NCBI GenBank assembly: GCA_034766995.1
Contig: CM068314.1
Coordinates: 34,898,208 to 34,962,207 of the forward strand
Direction of reading: 5' to 3'
Length of the DNA stretch: 64,000 nt
Origin: Acanthacorydalis orientalis
Lineage: Eukaryota; Arthropoda; Insecta; Megaloptera; Corydalidae
The notes beneath the pieces are model-generated. The model made no database searches. It worked only from the letters and a program-made list of their open reading frames with translations, and was not told the DNA's origin. Position numbers and translations under genes: made by a program. Shown piece by piece: positions 36,440 through 48,603 of the stretch (position 1 is the first letter of the stretch; each line of letters opens with the position of its first letter).

Positions 36440-37985
36440 CGATATTTATGGTTATTCTATCTGAATCTTTAAGAGCACTCTTTAGTTTTTATTTTCTACA
36501 ACCGGTTTTGATGTGGATAAGTTTTGAGAAGATGGTTTTAACTTATGGATTGAAAAACGATTCAAGTTCATAAATCATCAGCTTAAAGATGGAGCAAGTT
36601 GATCATCAGATCTCAAAAGTGATTGGAAGGATTAAAATAGAATATTTCTACTTAAAATAATTATATAGCTTGTTTTTAATTTGAAATTATATTCATTGTT
36701 TAATCATATTACAATATATTTTTATTGAAACAAAAAGTTGATACCGAAAAACTAAATTCCAATTCTCGTTTCTTAAATAAAGAATAATAATAAAATATTG
36801 ATAATCGTTTAAACCATTTATTAAAGACATCTATATATGTGTATACATGAAGTTCTATGAGTAAGTGATAATATGTGAAACAGAGAAGAATATGAAATAT
36901 TTTGACGTAGTTGTGATGTAATTAATGGGAGTTTTGGAGAACGATCATTAAAATTAATGTAATTTGCAGATTGAATTTATTTAATTTAGTTACGTTTCTA
37001 TAAACTATGAAAACAGATTGTTAATTTTCATATCTTTTTAATCTCATACGAAAGAAAAAAGACATCTAGTCAAAATATATAATCAAAAATTAAAAAACAA
37101 GTTATAAATGACATATTTAAGTAAATAATATATTAAATATACGATTACGAAAATATTTTTACTTCTGTGCAAATTAATTTAATCTCTTTATTTACACTAT
37201 GTTATACTCTCATTTTATATTATTTTACTTAAATAATACACATAACTGAACGGAGTGCATTTATTAACTTATTATTTCTCTTAAAAGATAGATCAACTAT
37301 GAATTAATTTAATGTTTTTTAAATATTTTATAAAGTTAATACCTAGTTCTCCAACCTCTAAAATAAAAATAATCTAAAAACATTAATATTTAAATTTTAT
37401 ATCTAATAATATAATTATTAATATATAATTTTTAAATGTTAACTTTGTAATTTTTCTAGAAGTGTTAATTGTATAAATAATTAATTATTAAGCACACACA
37501 CATGCAAAACTAATTTTATGACAATATTTTTAATAGAAAAAAAAATAATAGAAGAAAGAAATATATTGTAATAACTTCAATTTTGTTTTTAGTCGTAACG
37601 AGGCTAAACACCACAAATGTTTTATTTTCCCTTAACTTTTTAGCCGGAACTCATAAAAAAAAAACAAAAATTTATGAGAGTATATTAATTACTATTTTTC
37701 TTTTTTGTATCCTTAAATAAAATATTACAATATATTAAATGAGACAGTTAAATATATGCACATTGTCAGTGTGCATTAATTTACATATGACTTTATTTAT
37801 TTTTTAAGAAATGTTTGTTGTTATCACATCTAATGAAAACACATAAAATGAGATTGCAATGTCTCTAATAGCGACAGACAATAGGTTTAATATTTTGAAG
37901 TAACGACCACCTCTCTGACATTGGAATCTTAATATAGATCTCAGGTGTTTACAATGTACTCTCATTTACCTTACACACACACACA
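36440..37985. other. AT-rich non-coding stretch
   Basis: Contains the small inverted repeat ATGCACA/TGTGCAT near 37757-37776. No gene or transposon recognised. Confidence 0.5.
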
Positions 37986-37987
37986 CA

Positions 37988-38130
37988 TAGGAAAACGTAC
38001 ATTTATGATTCGCTTATATTTTCGCTTATAGACACACACATATATATATATATGTGTGTGTGTGTGTATGGCTTTGTGTGTGTGTTTGTATGTGCGTATA
38101 AGCGAATCTGTATAAATGTATGTTTTCCTA
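37988..38130. repeat. 143-nt inverted repeat around CA/TA/TG microsatellite
   Basis: The left arm begins TAGGAAAACGTACATTTAT and continues to ATTCGCTTATA. The right arm begins TATAAGCGAAT and ends ATAAATGTATGTTTTCCTA. The arms of about 31-34 nt pair with one mismatch and one 3-nt indel. The central (CA)n(TA)n(TG)n can pair with itself as well, so a nearly continuous hairpin is possible. It could be a small MITE or a microsatellite-centred palindrome. Confidence 0.75.
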
Positions 38131-38946
38131 CAAATAGGTACGTTCTCTTTGTTACATTTTATTAAAATGACATAAAATATAAATTTGTATTCATTGAAAA
38201 AATCATTCTACCAAATCATAAACCAAATCAAAAATCATAAACCATTAATACCAATAATTATAGTTATAAATAAAATTTATAATAAAAATGAAATTAATAA
38301 AATTAAAGAAAGTAACATTCAAACAAAAAATTGAAAAAAATATATAATAGAATTTTAACTGGTCATTTTAAAGTTTTTAGTGGCTAACGAATACAAACTT
38401 TCATGCAACTTTTAAATAAATTTTAAATATTGCATTGATCACTAAAAATATCTTTATTTTTAATGTATATTTATTGAAAAAAGTATACTATATAAAAACA
38501 ACGATAGTGCTACTGTTGGATTATATTGCTTACTTCTTTTATCAGCATAATTTACGAGCAGAGCGATAAGGATGAAAACTATTTTTTATTTTATTAATAT
38601 ATAATTAAATTTTACCTTATTTTCTACATAACAATTAATTTAAAGTGTGATTACTAATAATTTTGAATTAACCAATTATTTAAAACTAATCCTCGGTATT
38701 TTTATCAAATTTGCAATTTTAGCAACTAATTGAGACAACCAATAAAGACAACTAAAATGGATTCACTTTAAATTCGGATAAATTATTGAGTAAAATAATA
38801 GTTTTGTGTAATATTCAATTTACAAATTGTGTTCATACACTACATTTACATTTTGTACATATAAATCAAACATTTTAATGAGTGCATATTTTAGAAAGCA
38901 AACATATAATAAAATACATCATTATTATTTTTGAAAACACTTGACG

Positions 38947-38950
<4 letters not shown>
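38131..38950. other. AT-rich non-coding stretch
   Basis: Nothing recognised. Confidence 0.5.
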
Positions 38951-38978
<28 letters not shown>

Positions 38979-38979
38979 T
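38951..38979. repeat. (TA)n microsatellite
   Basis: Short TA run. Confidence 0.9.
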
Positions 38980-39557
38980 CGGACAAATTTTGAGCTTTAC
39001 ATTCTGTAAATTATGCATTTAGCCGATACACGTCCATATCAATAACATTAATGCACAGAGGATTGACAATGCAATCTACAATCATCTTTACCATACGAAT
39101 CGGTATTACATTTGCAATAAATTAACTACGTCCGTGTCATTTTTCATAAACAAACACATAATCGTATACAACACAACATCGATATCAATTCAAACAATTC
39201 AACCAGTAATTTCAGCAAATATTCGTATATATGTAAAAACATGATATTTTGCAAATTCAGTCCGCATGTTTCTGGACGAACAATGTGAATTATATGAGAA
39301 ATATTAATGAAGGATATTTCGAATGTTATGTGAAATTCTTATGAATATATACATGGAGTTATTTGAAAAAACACGAACATACATATGTGTGTATATACAT
39401 TTTTGTAAATACGAGTACAAATGTATGTTTGTTATTAAATTTTTGTCAAATATATATCAAATATATAATCGATTTGATATACATTTAATAAAAGGTACTA
39501 ATTTAACATTTAAAAAATATCTGTGCATAGGAAAATTATTTTTATTTTTCATTTCAA

Positions 39558-39559
<2 letters not shown>

Positions 39560-39620
<61 letters not shown>
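39560..39620. repeat. Compound (TA)n(GA)n microsatellite
   Basis: Lies immediately upstream of the RTE-like tail. The long frame spanning it mixes repeat and retrotransposon sequence. Confidence 0.95.
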
Positions 39621-39638
39621 ATGTGTCTGTCCACCTGA

Positions 39639-40274
39639 AGAAAATTGAAATAAAAGGAACAGAAATAAAAGAAGTTACAAAGTGCTTATATGTCTATTTA
39701 AGTCAGCTTATCAACAAAGATTATCATTCACCGAAGAAGTAAACAGGAGAATAAAAATGGGATGGAACTCATTTGGCCAAAACGCCTCGATATTTAAATC
39801 AACAATCTCACTTTGTTTGAAGAAAAAAATATTTGATCAATGTATATTATCAGTCCTTGCATACGGTAGAAAAACATTGGTGGTTAACTGGGTGCCGAAG
39901 TCATTCAGAGACTCTAAATAACACTGAGAATTATGAAAATATGCATACTAGGAAAACAAAAAGAAATAGGAAAAGAATAGAATGGATATGAAAACCGACA
40001 GGAGTCACAGATGTAATATGAAGAGTGAAGAGTCTGGAATGGAAATAGGTGGGGTATGTTTTAAGACGAAAAGACAATCTATGGATAACAGAAATTATTA
40101 ACTGGGAAACAAAGAATATAAAAAGACCAAGAAAGTGGATCAATGAATGTGGGTAAAGAAATTAAAAATTTTATTGAAAATCTGTGGAAAAGAGAGGTAC
40201 TCAATCATATAAAATGGAAAATCGTGGAAGAGGCCTCAATCTAGCAATGGACTGACACTAGATAATGATGATAT
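39639..40274 (+). pseudogene. RTE-like retrotransposon 3' tail, copy 1
   Basis: The translation gives IEIKGTEIKEVTKCLYVYL, then EVNRRIKMGWNSFGQNASI, then ISLCLKKKIFDQCILSVLAY. This is the familiar reverse-transcriptase C-terminal signature of endonuclease/reverse-transcriptase LINEs: (E/K)INRRI..GW..FG, CLKxK(V/I)FxQC(I/V)LPVLTYG(S/C)ETW. Frameshifted downstream blocks include GVTDVI, RPRKWIN and SSNGLT, corresponding to the usual QQWT end. The DNA ends ATAATGATGATATG, a short simple-repeat tail as in RTE-type elements. Only the last 0.6 kb is present, as expected from 5' truncation. Stops and frameshifts make it dead. Confidence 0.75.
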
Positions 40275-40279
40275 GTATG

Positions 40280-42590
40280 AAAAAAACAGTTTTACAAATT
40301 TGAAAATAAATCACATAATCTTAACGAAAAAAATATTATTAATTTAACAATACTGAAACTGAGTTCGAATTTATAATTACTTTTTTCAACGTCAATTCTA
40401 TTATTCTTCATAAATTTTCAAATGTATCAAGATAAAAAAATGTGTTAAAATAATACACAATATATATATATATATATATATATAATTATATTTTTTGTAA
40501 CTGACAGTAATAAATAATAAAGAAATTATTATACTTATGCACAAAAAAATATAGCTGTTCGTTAATAGTGTTATCAATAAATTGACAATAAATCATCGAA
40601 ATTTTTCCACAGAAATAAGAATAAAATATAATTCCAGAAATAATACAAATATATAAAAAAGATGCTGGTTGAACTCTTCAAATACATTTTTAATTAAAAA
40701 AGTTGTTTTATAAATGGGTAGCGCATAAGTGCAATAAACGTTTATTACACTACATTAGCTATTCTCCATGCTTAAACATAGAGTTTAAAAAAGAAAAAGT
40801 TCATACACTTCTTTCAAATATATTTAGAAAAAGTTTATGAGTTTTACTTATTAAACACACAATTTTCTTTCTCATATTTTTTTAAAAAATTAAATTCTAA
40901 AATATGTTCGTAGAAAAGGCTGCATGAAATGAATGTGAATCATGAAATTTATATACGAAGTGAGTCAAATTAATGCAATTTAGTGACAAGTAGTTGTAAC
41001 GAAATATTTATTTAGAAATAAAAAGACCTAATAAAACGTATTTTACACGAACTATTATTTTTAAAATGTTAAATTTCTATAGTGTCAACTTTTTTACATT
41101 TTTTATAAAATATATTGATTAATATTTGAAAAAAATATTAATATACTCTTAAACATTTTTAAAAATTACACTAGGTATTGTTTTGTACTATATTCAAATA
41201 AAATATATAATATGCAAATAAATCAAACAAATCGAAAAGAAAATAAACGAATTCCAACAATAAATAACTCTGCTTGTATATTGAAAAACAATGATTAATA
41301 AATTATAATATTAAATTCTACAGATCAATAAATTAATAAAATAATCGATTAATTTAAATAATTAGATAACAGTGTGTTCTATTAATTAGAATAGAAAAGA
41401 ATCTTTATTTTTTTCCTAACAAGATACTTAACATACCGATGAAATAATTTTGAATGAAGTATTTATTATTTTTTATTATGAATGAAAGTAGTAATTTATA
41501 ATATATTTTTTGTTATACGTTATTTTTAAGTAAAAGATAATTTAAGTAAATAATTTGTTGTATTCTTTTCTTCAAGTCTGAAATAAACCTATTTAAATGA
41601 GAAGAAACAATTATCTCTAGATTCTAGAAAGTTTTACTGGAAATAAACATAAACTGATTAACTTTAAGCTCATTGTTTATAATAAAAACGGAAACAAAAC
41701 GAATTAACAAACAACTTTCGTGCAAGACAAAACTAATTTATAAAAATAAACGTTCGGTAAAATGTTCAACAATGGAATGCTTTCAACATTATGTAGTCCT
41801 TGAAAATAGGATTTAGAAGATCACAAAACGGGACCTTTAACAGAAATTGTCTGACCCTCATAAATCGTTGGCTTATATGTCTGTATAAATAGAAGTGAAT
41901 GAGAGTATGTGTATAAGTTTTGAACGTTTATATTAAGTAACCGGGTGAGTGTGTATGCACCAGTTTTTTATACATTATATCTATATATGTATGAGTTTGT
42001 GAATACATAAACCAGAGATTTTCAATCCCTTGAACAAATATAGAATGTTCACCCTTTATAGTCCTTTGAAAGAATTTACAAAGTATCGGGAAGTCAGTGT
42101 ATAAAAAGTTTAAACGAACCCAAACACTACGCAAATCTATTTTGGAAAATTGAAATAAGATTTTAATGCTGATACGGTTTCAGAAAGCAATATTTATCTT
42201 CAACATTATACATTTTTGTGTTATGGTCGATACGGAGTCGTCACCTGACAACTTTTATGATATATTATAAAAAAAGTTTTATTTTTCTCGACTTAAATTA
42301 CAATCTTTCTTATTATACTGCCCTGTTTTTCATGTATTTATTCTTAAAATTTATTTTTATTATGATTAATGGATTTTTTAATACAAGAACGAGTTTAGAT
42401 ATAATTTTATTAAATATTCAATGGATTAAAATATATTCACTTTAACCAATTTCCTATTCTTTTAATGTACTTCAACTATAATTATATAAATATCGATTTA
42501 TAACAAGAAATATTGATAAAATTTGCAATTTAAAATGATATTCTATGTTGACAAAAAATCTAAGTAAACAATTCATTAATAAACCTTCAT
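40280..42590. other. AT-rich non-coding stretch
   Basis: Has a TA run at 40460-40484. Two frames of 68-75 codons near 41928-42445 are AT-driven and unrecognised. Confidence 0.5.
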
Positions 42591-42594
42591 ACGC

Positions 42595-42632
42595 ACATAC
42601 ACACACATACACACACACATACACACACACAT

Positions 42633-42671
<39 letters not shown>

Positions 42672-42682
42672 GTATATATAAA
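42595..42682. repeat. Compound (CA)n(TA)n microsatellite
   Basis: CACATA-type units pass into TA and a short GA-rich end. Confidence 0.95.
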
Positions 42683-42831
42683 AAGAGAGAAAGAGACTAA
42701 TGAATTTTAAAAATTTTCAATATTACAAAATACTTTATTTTTATTATCGATCGTTTTATGTTGATAATTGTGTGACTATTGTCAATTCATTAGAGCAATT
42801 GAATCAATTTATTTTTAATGCAAAAACAGTG

Positions 42832-43208
42832 ATAGATTTATCTAGTTTTGACCTTCGTGGGTGGGATTTAAATAACTAAATTCTCGCCAAAACAAAACAA
42901 CAATGCTAGAGATTGTTTGGAATAAGAGATCAGACACTTTATCAGTAAATGTGCTTTCTGTTGATAAATTTCATAACGAAAAAATCACAAAAAGGTACAT
43001 TCTTTCTATTGCACATCGCATTTTTGATCCATGAGGTTTTGTTTGTCCTATCATTCTCTGCCCTAAAATTTTACTGGAAAAAACGTCGGTTAAAATTCAT
43101 GGGATGAAGAAGTTGATAATTAATATGAAAGCTAAATTTTTAAAATGTATTCATGAATTGAAAGATTTGAATAATTTAGCAATGCCGCGATGTATATTTA
43201 GTGATTAA
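42832..43208 (+). pseudogene. BEL/Pao LTR-retrotransposon pol fragment
   Basis: The translation starts FDLRGWDLNN, then in another frame reads IVWNKRSDTLSVNVLSVDK, then ITKRYILSIAHRIFDP, a stop, GFVCPIILCPKILLEKT, KIHGMKKL, and FLKCIHELKDLNNLAMPRC. BEL/Pao polyproteins carry this order between reverse transcriptase and RNase H: (F)(D/E)LRGW, LGLxWN..xDT(L/F), KR..LS..A.(I/V)FDPLG, P(I/V)xxxK(I/L)L, W(D/E), and L..L..(I/L).(I/V)PR. One internal stop replaces the Leu codon of FDPLG, and at least one frameshift is present. No LTRs or integrase are visible nearby, so it is an isolated relic. Confidence 0.75.
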
Positions 43209-43306
43209 TGAAAACGATATAGTTGTTAATAAAAATAAAAAGTAACAAGAAGAGGACGAAAAGTGAATAAGTCTGATCGGCTAACATATATTTGAACATT
43301 TACTTC

Positions 43307-43308
<2 letters not shown>

Positions 43309-43340
<32 letters not shown>
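43309..43340. repeat. (TA)n microsatellite
   Basis: Short TA run about 100 bp past the BEL/Pao relic. Confidence 0.9.
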
Positions 43341-43342
<2 letters not shown>

Positions 43343-43927
43343 TTTTATGTATTTTCAATGATAATTTTTTTTTGTTCACAGGTACAAAAAATTTTACTAA
43401 AAAAACTTATTATAAAATACATACAACTTATTCAAAAAGGAACTTTAGGTTTTATGTACACCATAAAATTTTAACATAATGCACCAAAAATAAATAGTCA
43501 TACACAAATATGTTGCGTACTAATAGGAAAACAAATATCATTTTATTAAAAAATGTTATTAAAATTATATTAAATAAATATCACTTATTAATAGAAAAAC
43601 AGTTCACTTTCGTTAAAAATTTCATTAATGTATATTTAATAATTAACTGTTATTTTTATAAAGAAGGAACACAAATATTCTTATTTGTTTTTTTTTTTAA
43701 TGTATAAATATTTGTAATATGGAATAATAATCAATATATATTAGCAGAAATTATTAATAAATTGTTATACTTTTACGTTAAAATTCTATTATAACAACAT
43801 TAGGTAATTTTATTTGACGTTAGAAAATATTATTTCATTTTTAACGTTAATTTAAGTATAAAAATTATATATAAATCGACTTTCTGTACAAAACATATTC
43901 CATTTCGGTATAAATTTAATAAATATA

Positions 43928-43930
<3 letters not shown>
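43341..43930. other. AT-rich non-coding stretch
   Basis: A 65-codon frame at 43510-43707 is Lys/Ile/Phe-rich and is best read as AT-driven. Confidence 0.5.
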
Positions 43931-43982
<52 letters not shown>

Positions 43983-43994
43983 TGTGTGTGTGTA
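43931..43994. repeat. (TA)n(TG)n microsatellite
   Basis: TA run with a TG end. Confidence 0.95.
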
Positions 43995-44952
43995 TTGTGT
44001 GTGGTGTTTAAAATTTTGACTGAAATAAAACAACGCAATCGATGCAATGATAAAAAATGTTATCTCCATACACACAGGCGTCAAGTTAAAACAAATGTTA
44101 AAAGCATGATGAAAACGTAAATTCTGACCATTTAAATATTTGCTGGAAAATACCATCAATAGATAAATATAAGCATTTTCGTATATTATGCTTTCAAGAT
44201 CGATCAATCAATTTTTAGCGAATTTGTTAAATTACCCGTATTTGAGAGGAGACGCATATGGTGGAAATCTCATGACAACGCTGTAAAACACCACTTATTA
44301 ATAAATTCAATATCGTACACATTCGCGTATTTACTTTTCAACAGGAATAATGATATTTGCGTTTAACGAGGCCTCATCAATCATCATCCGTTGGAAATTT
44401 TAATTTTCTGTTACATATTTACACTGAAGATAAAATATTCAAAAAATTATACGACTGGGTGTCGTGTATTTGAATATAATTTTATACTTCTTTTTACAAG
44501 ACGCGACATACCGAGAATAAAAAAGTCAATACTTTCTTTGGACTCTTTACAATTATATACGTTGAATAAACTTCAAATATACATTTTTGGTGAGCAATGT
44601 TTTTATGACACCATCAGCGCAAGTTTCTTATTTCTAAGTATGATGAAAATTATCAAAAGATCGATGAAGATACAAAGTATTAAATATAGATAGAAATAGA
44701 AACCTTCATTAACAAAGTTTGCTAGTAATTAATAAACAAAATTAAGTACAGGCACCGAGTACAGCATTCATGTCGAGATGGAACATAACCTTCATGGTCA
44801 AAATGTCATTATCATTATTTAAAGACCTGAGTATAGCAGTGAAGTATAAAATACGATTAGGGGCAACAACCTTTACGGTATAACTTAGTCATAACGATAA
44901 TTACGATCCACCAACTCTCAAGAGATTTAAACAGTGACAGAAACATTCATGA

Positions 44953-44956
<4 letters not shown>
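43995..44956. other. Non-coding stretch
   Basis: Slightly less AT-rich around 44230-44350 and 44740-44940. A 100-codon frame at 44391-44693 starts at TTG, not ATG, and has no family resemblance. Confidence 0.45.

Positions 44957-44984
<28 letters not shown>
44957..44984. repeat. (TA)n microsatellite
   Basis: TA run 35 bp left of the mariner at 45019. Confidence 0.9.
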
Positions 44985-44989
<5 letters not shown>

Positions 44990-45018
44990 TCGATATATAA
45001 TATTTTGCAAACAATATA

Positions 45019-46281
45019 TTATGTTGGAACAAAAGTTCGTACCGTTTTCAGGTAAAATTTTGGGGTAATGTTTACTTATTTATACATATATTTATTCTGA
45101 ACCACCACCTTTCGTCATCTTTCAAGTAGTTTCATATTTCCGTCCTCCCAGAACTTAACATCTTTCTGAGCAATTAATTTATTCGGGTGGTTTCTGCAGG
45201 CTTCCAGGGAAGTGAAGTTTTTTCCCATTAAGGGAATTCTGTAGGGATCAGAACAAATGGTAATCTGATGGTACATGATCAGGTGAATATGACGGATGAT
45301 ATAGGACGTCCCAGCCAAATTGCACCAATTTCTACCGAGTCTGCAGAAACGGGAGATCTAGCGTTGTCTTGGTGGAAACGATACCCTTCCAATTAGCCAA
45401 TTATGGACGCTTTTGATCGATTGCCGTCTTTAATTGGTCCAATTAAATACAATACTTCTCCGAATGTATCATCTAATTATTTGAGAGAAGTTAATAATAC
45501 ACTACACAATTGCAATCCTACCAGATACACAACATCCACTTCTTCAGATGAAGACACGCTTTTGAAGTGAATAAAGGAGGATCATTTCGTTTTCCACAAG
45601 ATCTTTTTCAATGCACATTATTGTAGACTATCCATTTTTCATCGCCCGTAATTAATTGCTTCAGAAACGGGTCATTTTTTTTTCTTTTAAGGAGGGAATC
45701 ACTGATGGAAATGCATTCCATTAAATTTCATTCAGTTAAATTATGAGGCACCCAAACATCATAGTGATTCACATAACCATGTCTCCAAATGCATCATAAC
45801 ACTCGTATGAGACACCTGCAGTATCTCTGCGATGTCCCGTGTCGTGTTACGTTGATTATTTTCAATAAGTGTTGCAACTTTGCCATTATTAACAAATATA
45901 AGCCGCTTGAGCGGAACGCTCGCAATCCACTAGATCGAATTTTCGATCTCAAAACAGAGCGAACCACTTTGGAACAGTACTACCAGCTACGGCATCTTCT
46001 CCATAAACGACAGATATCTTTTTTCTGTCCTCGAAGCACTTTTTCCTCTCCGAAAATAAAGTATTAAAATGACGAAAATGCACCTTATATTCCTATATTT
46101 TCAATTTTAAATTTAACATACTTAAAATTCACAAAATTGCACAAAAATAGCAGAGAAAGAAACGTTGAAATATGACCTGTCAAAATAACATATATGGAGT
46201 CATGGTATATAATGAAGCTACGAGCGAAACTGCAATTAATGACATTATTGGAAAACGCTACGAATTTTTGTTCCAACCGAA
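45019..46281 (-). mobile_element. Full-length mariner element, family A
   Basis: 1,263 bp, the normal mariner size. The left end contains GTTGGAACAAAAGTTCGTA and the right end, inverted, GTTGGAACAAAAATTCGTA, both continuing CGTTTTC, so the terminal repeats are about 28 bp and nearly identical. TA flanks each side (45017-45018 and 46282-46283). The element is oriented on the minus strand. It differs in ends and coding sequence from the mariners at 9.1 and 51.2 kb. A TA tract lies near each end. Confidence 0.9.
45076..46068 (-). pseudogene. Mariner transposase pseudogene, DD34D residues retained
   Basis: On the minus strand the blocks read in order: VYGEDAVAGSTVPKWF, then frameshifted TRHGTSQRYC, YDVWVPHNLTE, ISISDSLLKRKKNDPFLKQ, LITGDEKWIVYNN with the first catalytic Asp, HQDNARSPVS with the second, and YSPDHVPSDYHLF with the third. 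The sequence ends LLER and, after a stop, RKVVVQN and a final stop at 45076. All three Asp codons survive, but several stops and frameshifts separate them, so no active protein can be made. HTSV/VWVPHxLTE and CDSLLKR-type motifs place it with the common animal mariners. Confidence 0.85.
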
Positions 46282-46292
46282 TACAGACACAA

Positions 46293-46297
<5 letters not shown>

Positions 46298-46373
<76 letters not shown>
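46298..46373. repeat. (TA)n microsatellite
   Basis: About 75 nt of TA, 17 bp beyond the mariner end at 46281. Confidence 0.95.
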
Positions 46374-46375
<2 letters not shown>

Positions 46376-48180
46376 TTAGTTAATACATATATTTATACTT
46401 GTTTGTACATTTAAATATGTAGATACATATTTATTTCTATTATTATTTATCAGTTTTATTATTATATTGTAAATTTATTACTTTTTTATATTTGTTTATA
46501 ATGACTTTATGTTACTTTCTTATTAGTTCTATTTGTTATCAATATCTCACGAGCAATATGGTTTTTACGTTGATATAATTATAAAGAAATTATTCATTGC
46601 CCATGGAATGGATCGGTTATCCATTATATAGAAAGTATTGATGACATAATTAAATAAAGAATTAAATAGACAATCTACTTCTGATATAAAGATTTTGACT
46701 CAATCATAGATTATTTTAAAAATAGTATCCTTTTAGAACCGTAATATTTCTTTACAAAATGTTTTTTTTTAAAATATAAGTAAAGATTTTGATATAGGAA
46801 AATACCAAATATGTAATAAAACTGTACGGACCGAAAATGACAACAGTACTGACACACTTTAGTAAAAATTTATTTAATAGATTAATCAAAACCCACGTTG
46901 TTTCTAATCAACAAGGCTAATAATTTCTTATTATTTACTTAGGTTTTTTATACAAATTTCAATAGAGACATCATAATCTTCGAAGGGGGTAGGCACAGAA
47001 AACAAATCTGTGACTCTGCGTTCTAAAGAACTTGTTTTTGTTTATTTCTATTGAAATAAACAAAAAAAATATCAAATATTTTTCAAATCGAAACAAAGAA
47101 CAAATTTAGAAATAAAAATGTAATTTCATATTCACATAAGTCTAGTTCTGAACCAGAAACACAGTAATTATTAAAAAACGAACTAAGTCTCATAATAAGC
47201 AATTATATAATCAATATGTTTAATAAAGATTTTAATTATAAAATACAAACAAAAATTATTTAATTTTATTAACTGTACAGCATAATTAAATTAAATATGT
47301 TATTTATTTTATATTGCGAAAACATTAAAACTCAGAAAAATACCATTAATAAAAACATCAATTTGTACAGTAAAATAATACTACACTAAAATAATATATA
47401 TATATATATATTGTTATTATAATTATTTGTTTTATTTCAGAAGTACTTTAAAATAGTATAATGGCGAATTTAAAATATATGTTATTAAATTGAAAATTAA
47501 ATATTCTTATAACTTGTTATTTTCACTCTTAATATTCTATGGATTAAAATTTTAATGTTAACTTAGCCGTACCGATAGGAGTATGTCACGTCTTCCATTT
47601 CGTGTAATATAATTATATATTGTATAATATGTTATTAAATGATCTACTGATTATAAAAGTGCTTATGAAATTGATTTCATTATAAGTAGAAAATCAACAT
47701 TTTATTTAATTACAATATCTGTAGTCATTAAGGCACCATCAGATTGAACGTAACGTAATATAAAATTTGATTATAATTTCTCATAACTATCGGTAAAATA
47801 TCATATTGAGAAATCAGATTTAACTGAAAATAATTTCCTAATTTTTTAACTTATATTGTTTACATCTCACGCATCAAATATTAATTAATTTAAAATCTAT
47901 CAACCTTCATATTGTAATAAATCTTACGGGAAATATATTTTAACAAATAAATTCATTAATGATATATCATAACACGTATTGAAACAGTTTAATATAAATA
48001 AGATAACAAAAAATATGTAAAAAGTATCAATTTTTATTTTTTTTATAATTCGCATTAAAAAACTTTAAGTAAACGATAAAAATGTACAAGTGATCAATTA
48101 ACGCCTGTAAGTAAAATTAAAATCTGTACATTATGGAAATATATACTATTTAAATGAGCATCTACTGGTTGATGATGAAA
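46374..48180. other. AT-rich non-coding stretch with one hairpin
   Basis: TTTTTGTTTATTTC at 47035-47048 and GAAATAAACAAAAA at 47053-47066 form a perfect 14-bp inverted repeat with a TATT loop. Nothing else recognised. Confidence 0.5.
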
Positions 48181-48440
48181 ACTTAATTCTTTACGTGAAC
48201 CATTAAACTACAACAGGCGGTACGAAGCGTTAGTTCGAGAACTATCCTTTAAATTTGTCACACAGTTTTAACATTGTGCACCGACGCCAAAGTGGTCCGT
48301 ACTCAGTGGTTTAGATTATAGTGAAGAGCCAGCGTTCATAGAATAAATGTGATCGCAATAATTAATTTTGTTGCAACTGGAGACAATTTACGACTCCAAT
48401 TACGACAATGCCATTTAACCATTGTAATTTTGTTAGTTTT
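48180..48440. other. Less AT-rich patch
   Basis: Carries several CpGs and a balanced composition, but no open frame or repeat match that I can see. Confidence 0.3.
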
Positions 48441-48571
48441 GTATACTGTTGTACAAATTTGTTTCCAAACATTTATTAATTACATAATGAAAGGGGTGTA
48501 CTACTTCATAAATTTAATTTAAAACACAATCTATTATTTGTATAAATTAATATACTTAGTATAATTACTGC

Positions 48572-48578
<7 letters not shown>

Positions 48579-48601
<23 letters not shown>
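48579..48601. repeat. (TA)n microsatellite
   Basis: Directly abuts the 3' end of the RTE-like tail that follows. Confidence 0.9.
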
Positions 48602-48602
<1 letters not shown>

Positions 48603-48603
48603 A

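Noticed and set aside
39323..39742. 139-codon plus-strand frame, among the longest in the window
   Set aside because: It fuses AT-rich sequence, a TA/GA microsatellite and the start of the RTE-like tail. Only the last part has protein homology, and that belongs to a dead retrotransposon.
44391..44693. 100-codon plus-strand frame
   Set aside because: It starts at TTG, has no recognisable family, and its Ile/Lys/Tyr/Phe-rich composition follows the base composition.
45789..46067. 92-codon plus-strand frame
   Set aside because: Antisense of the mariner transposase N-terminal region on the minus strand.
46981..47010. GGGGGTAGGCACAGAAAAC considered as a LINE or SINE tail
   Set aside because: Too short, and no neighbouring sequence supports a specific family.
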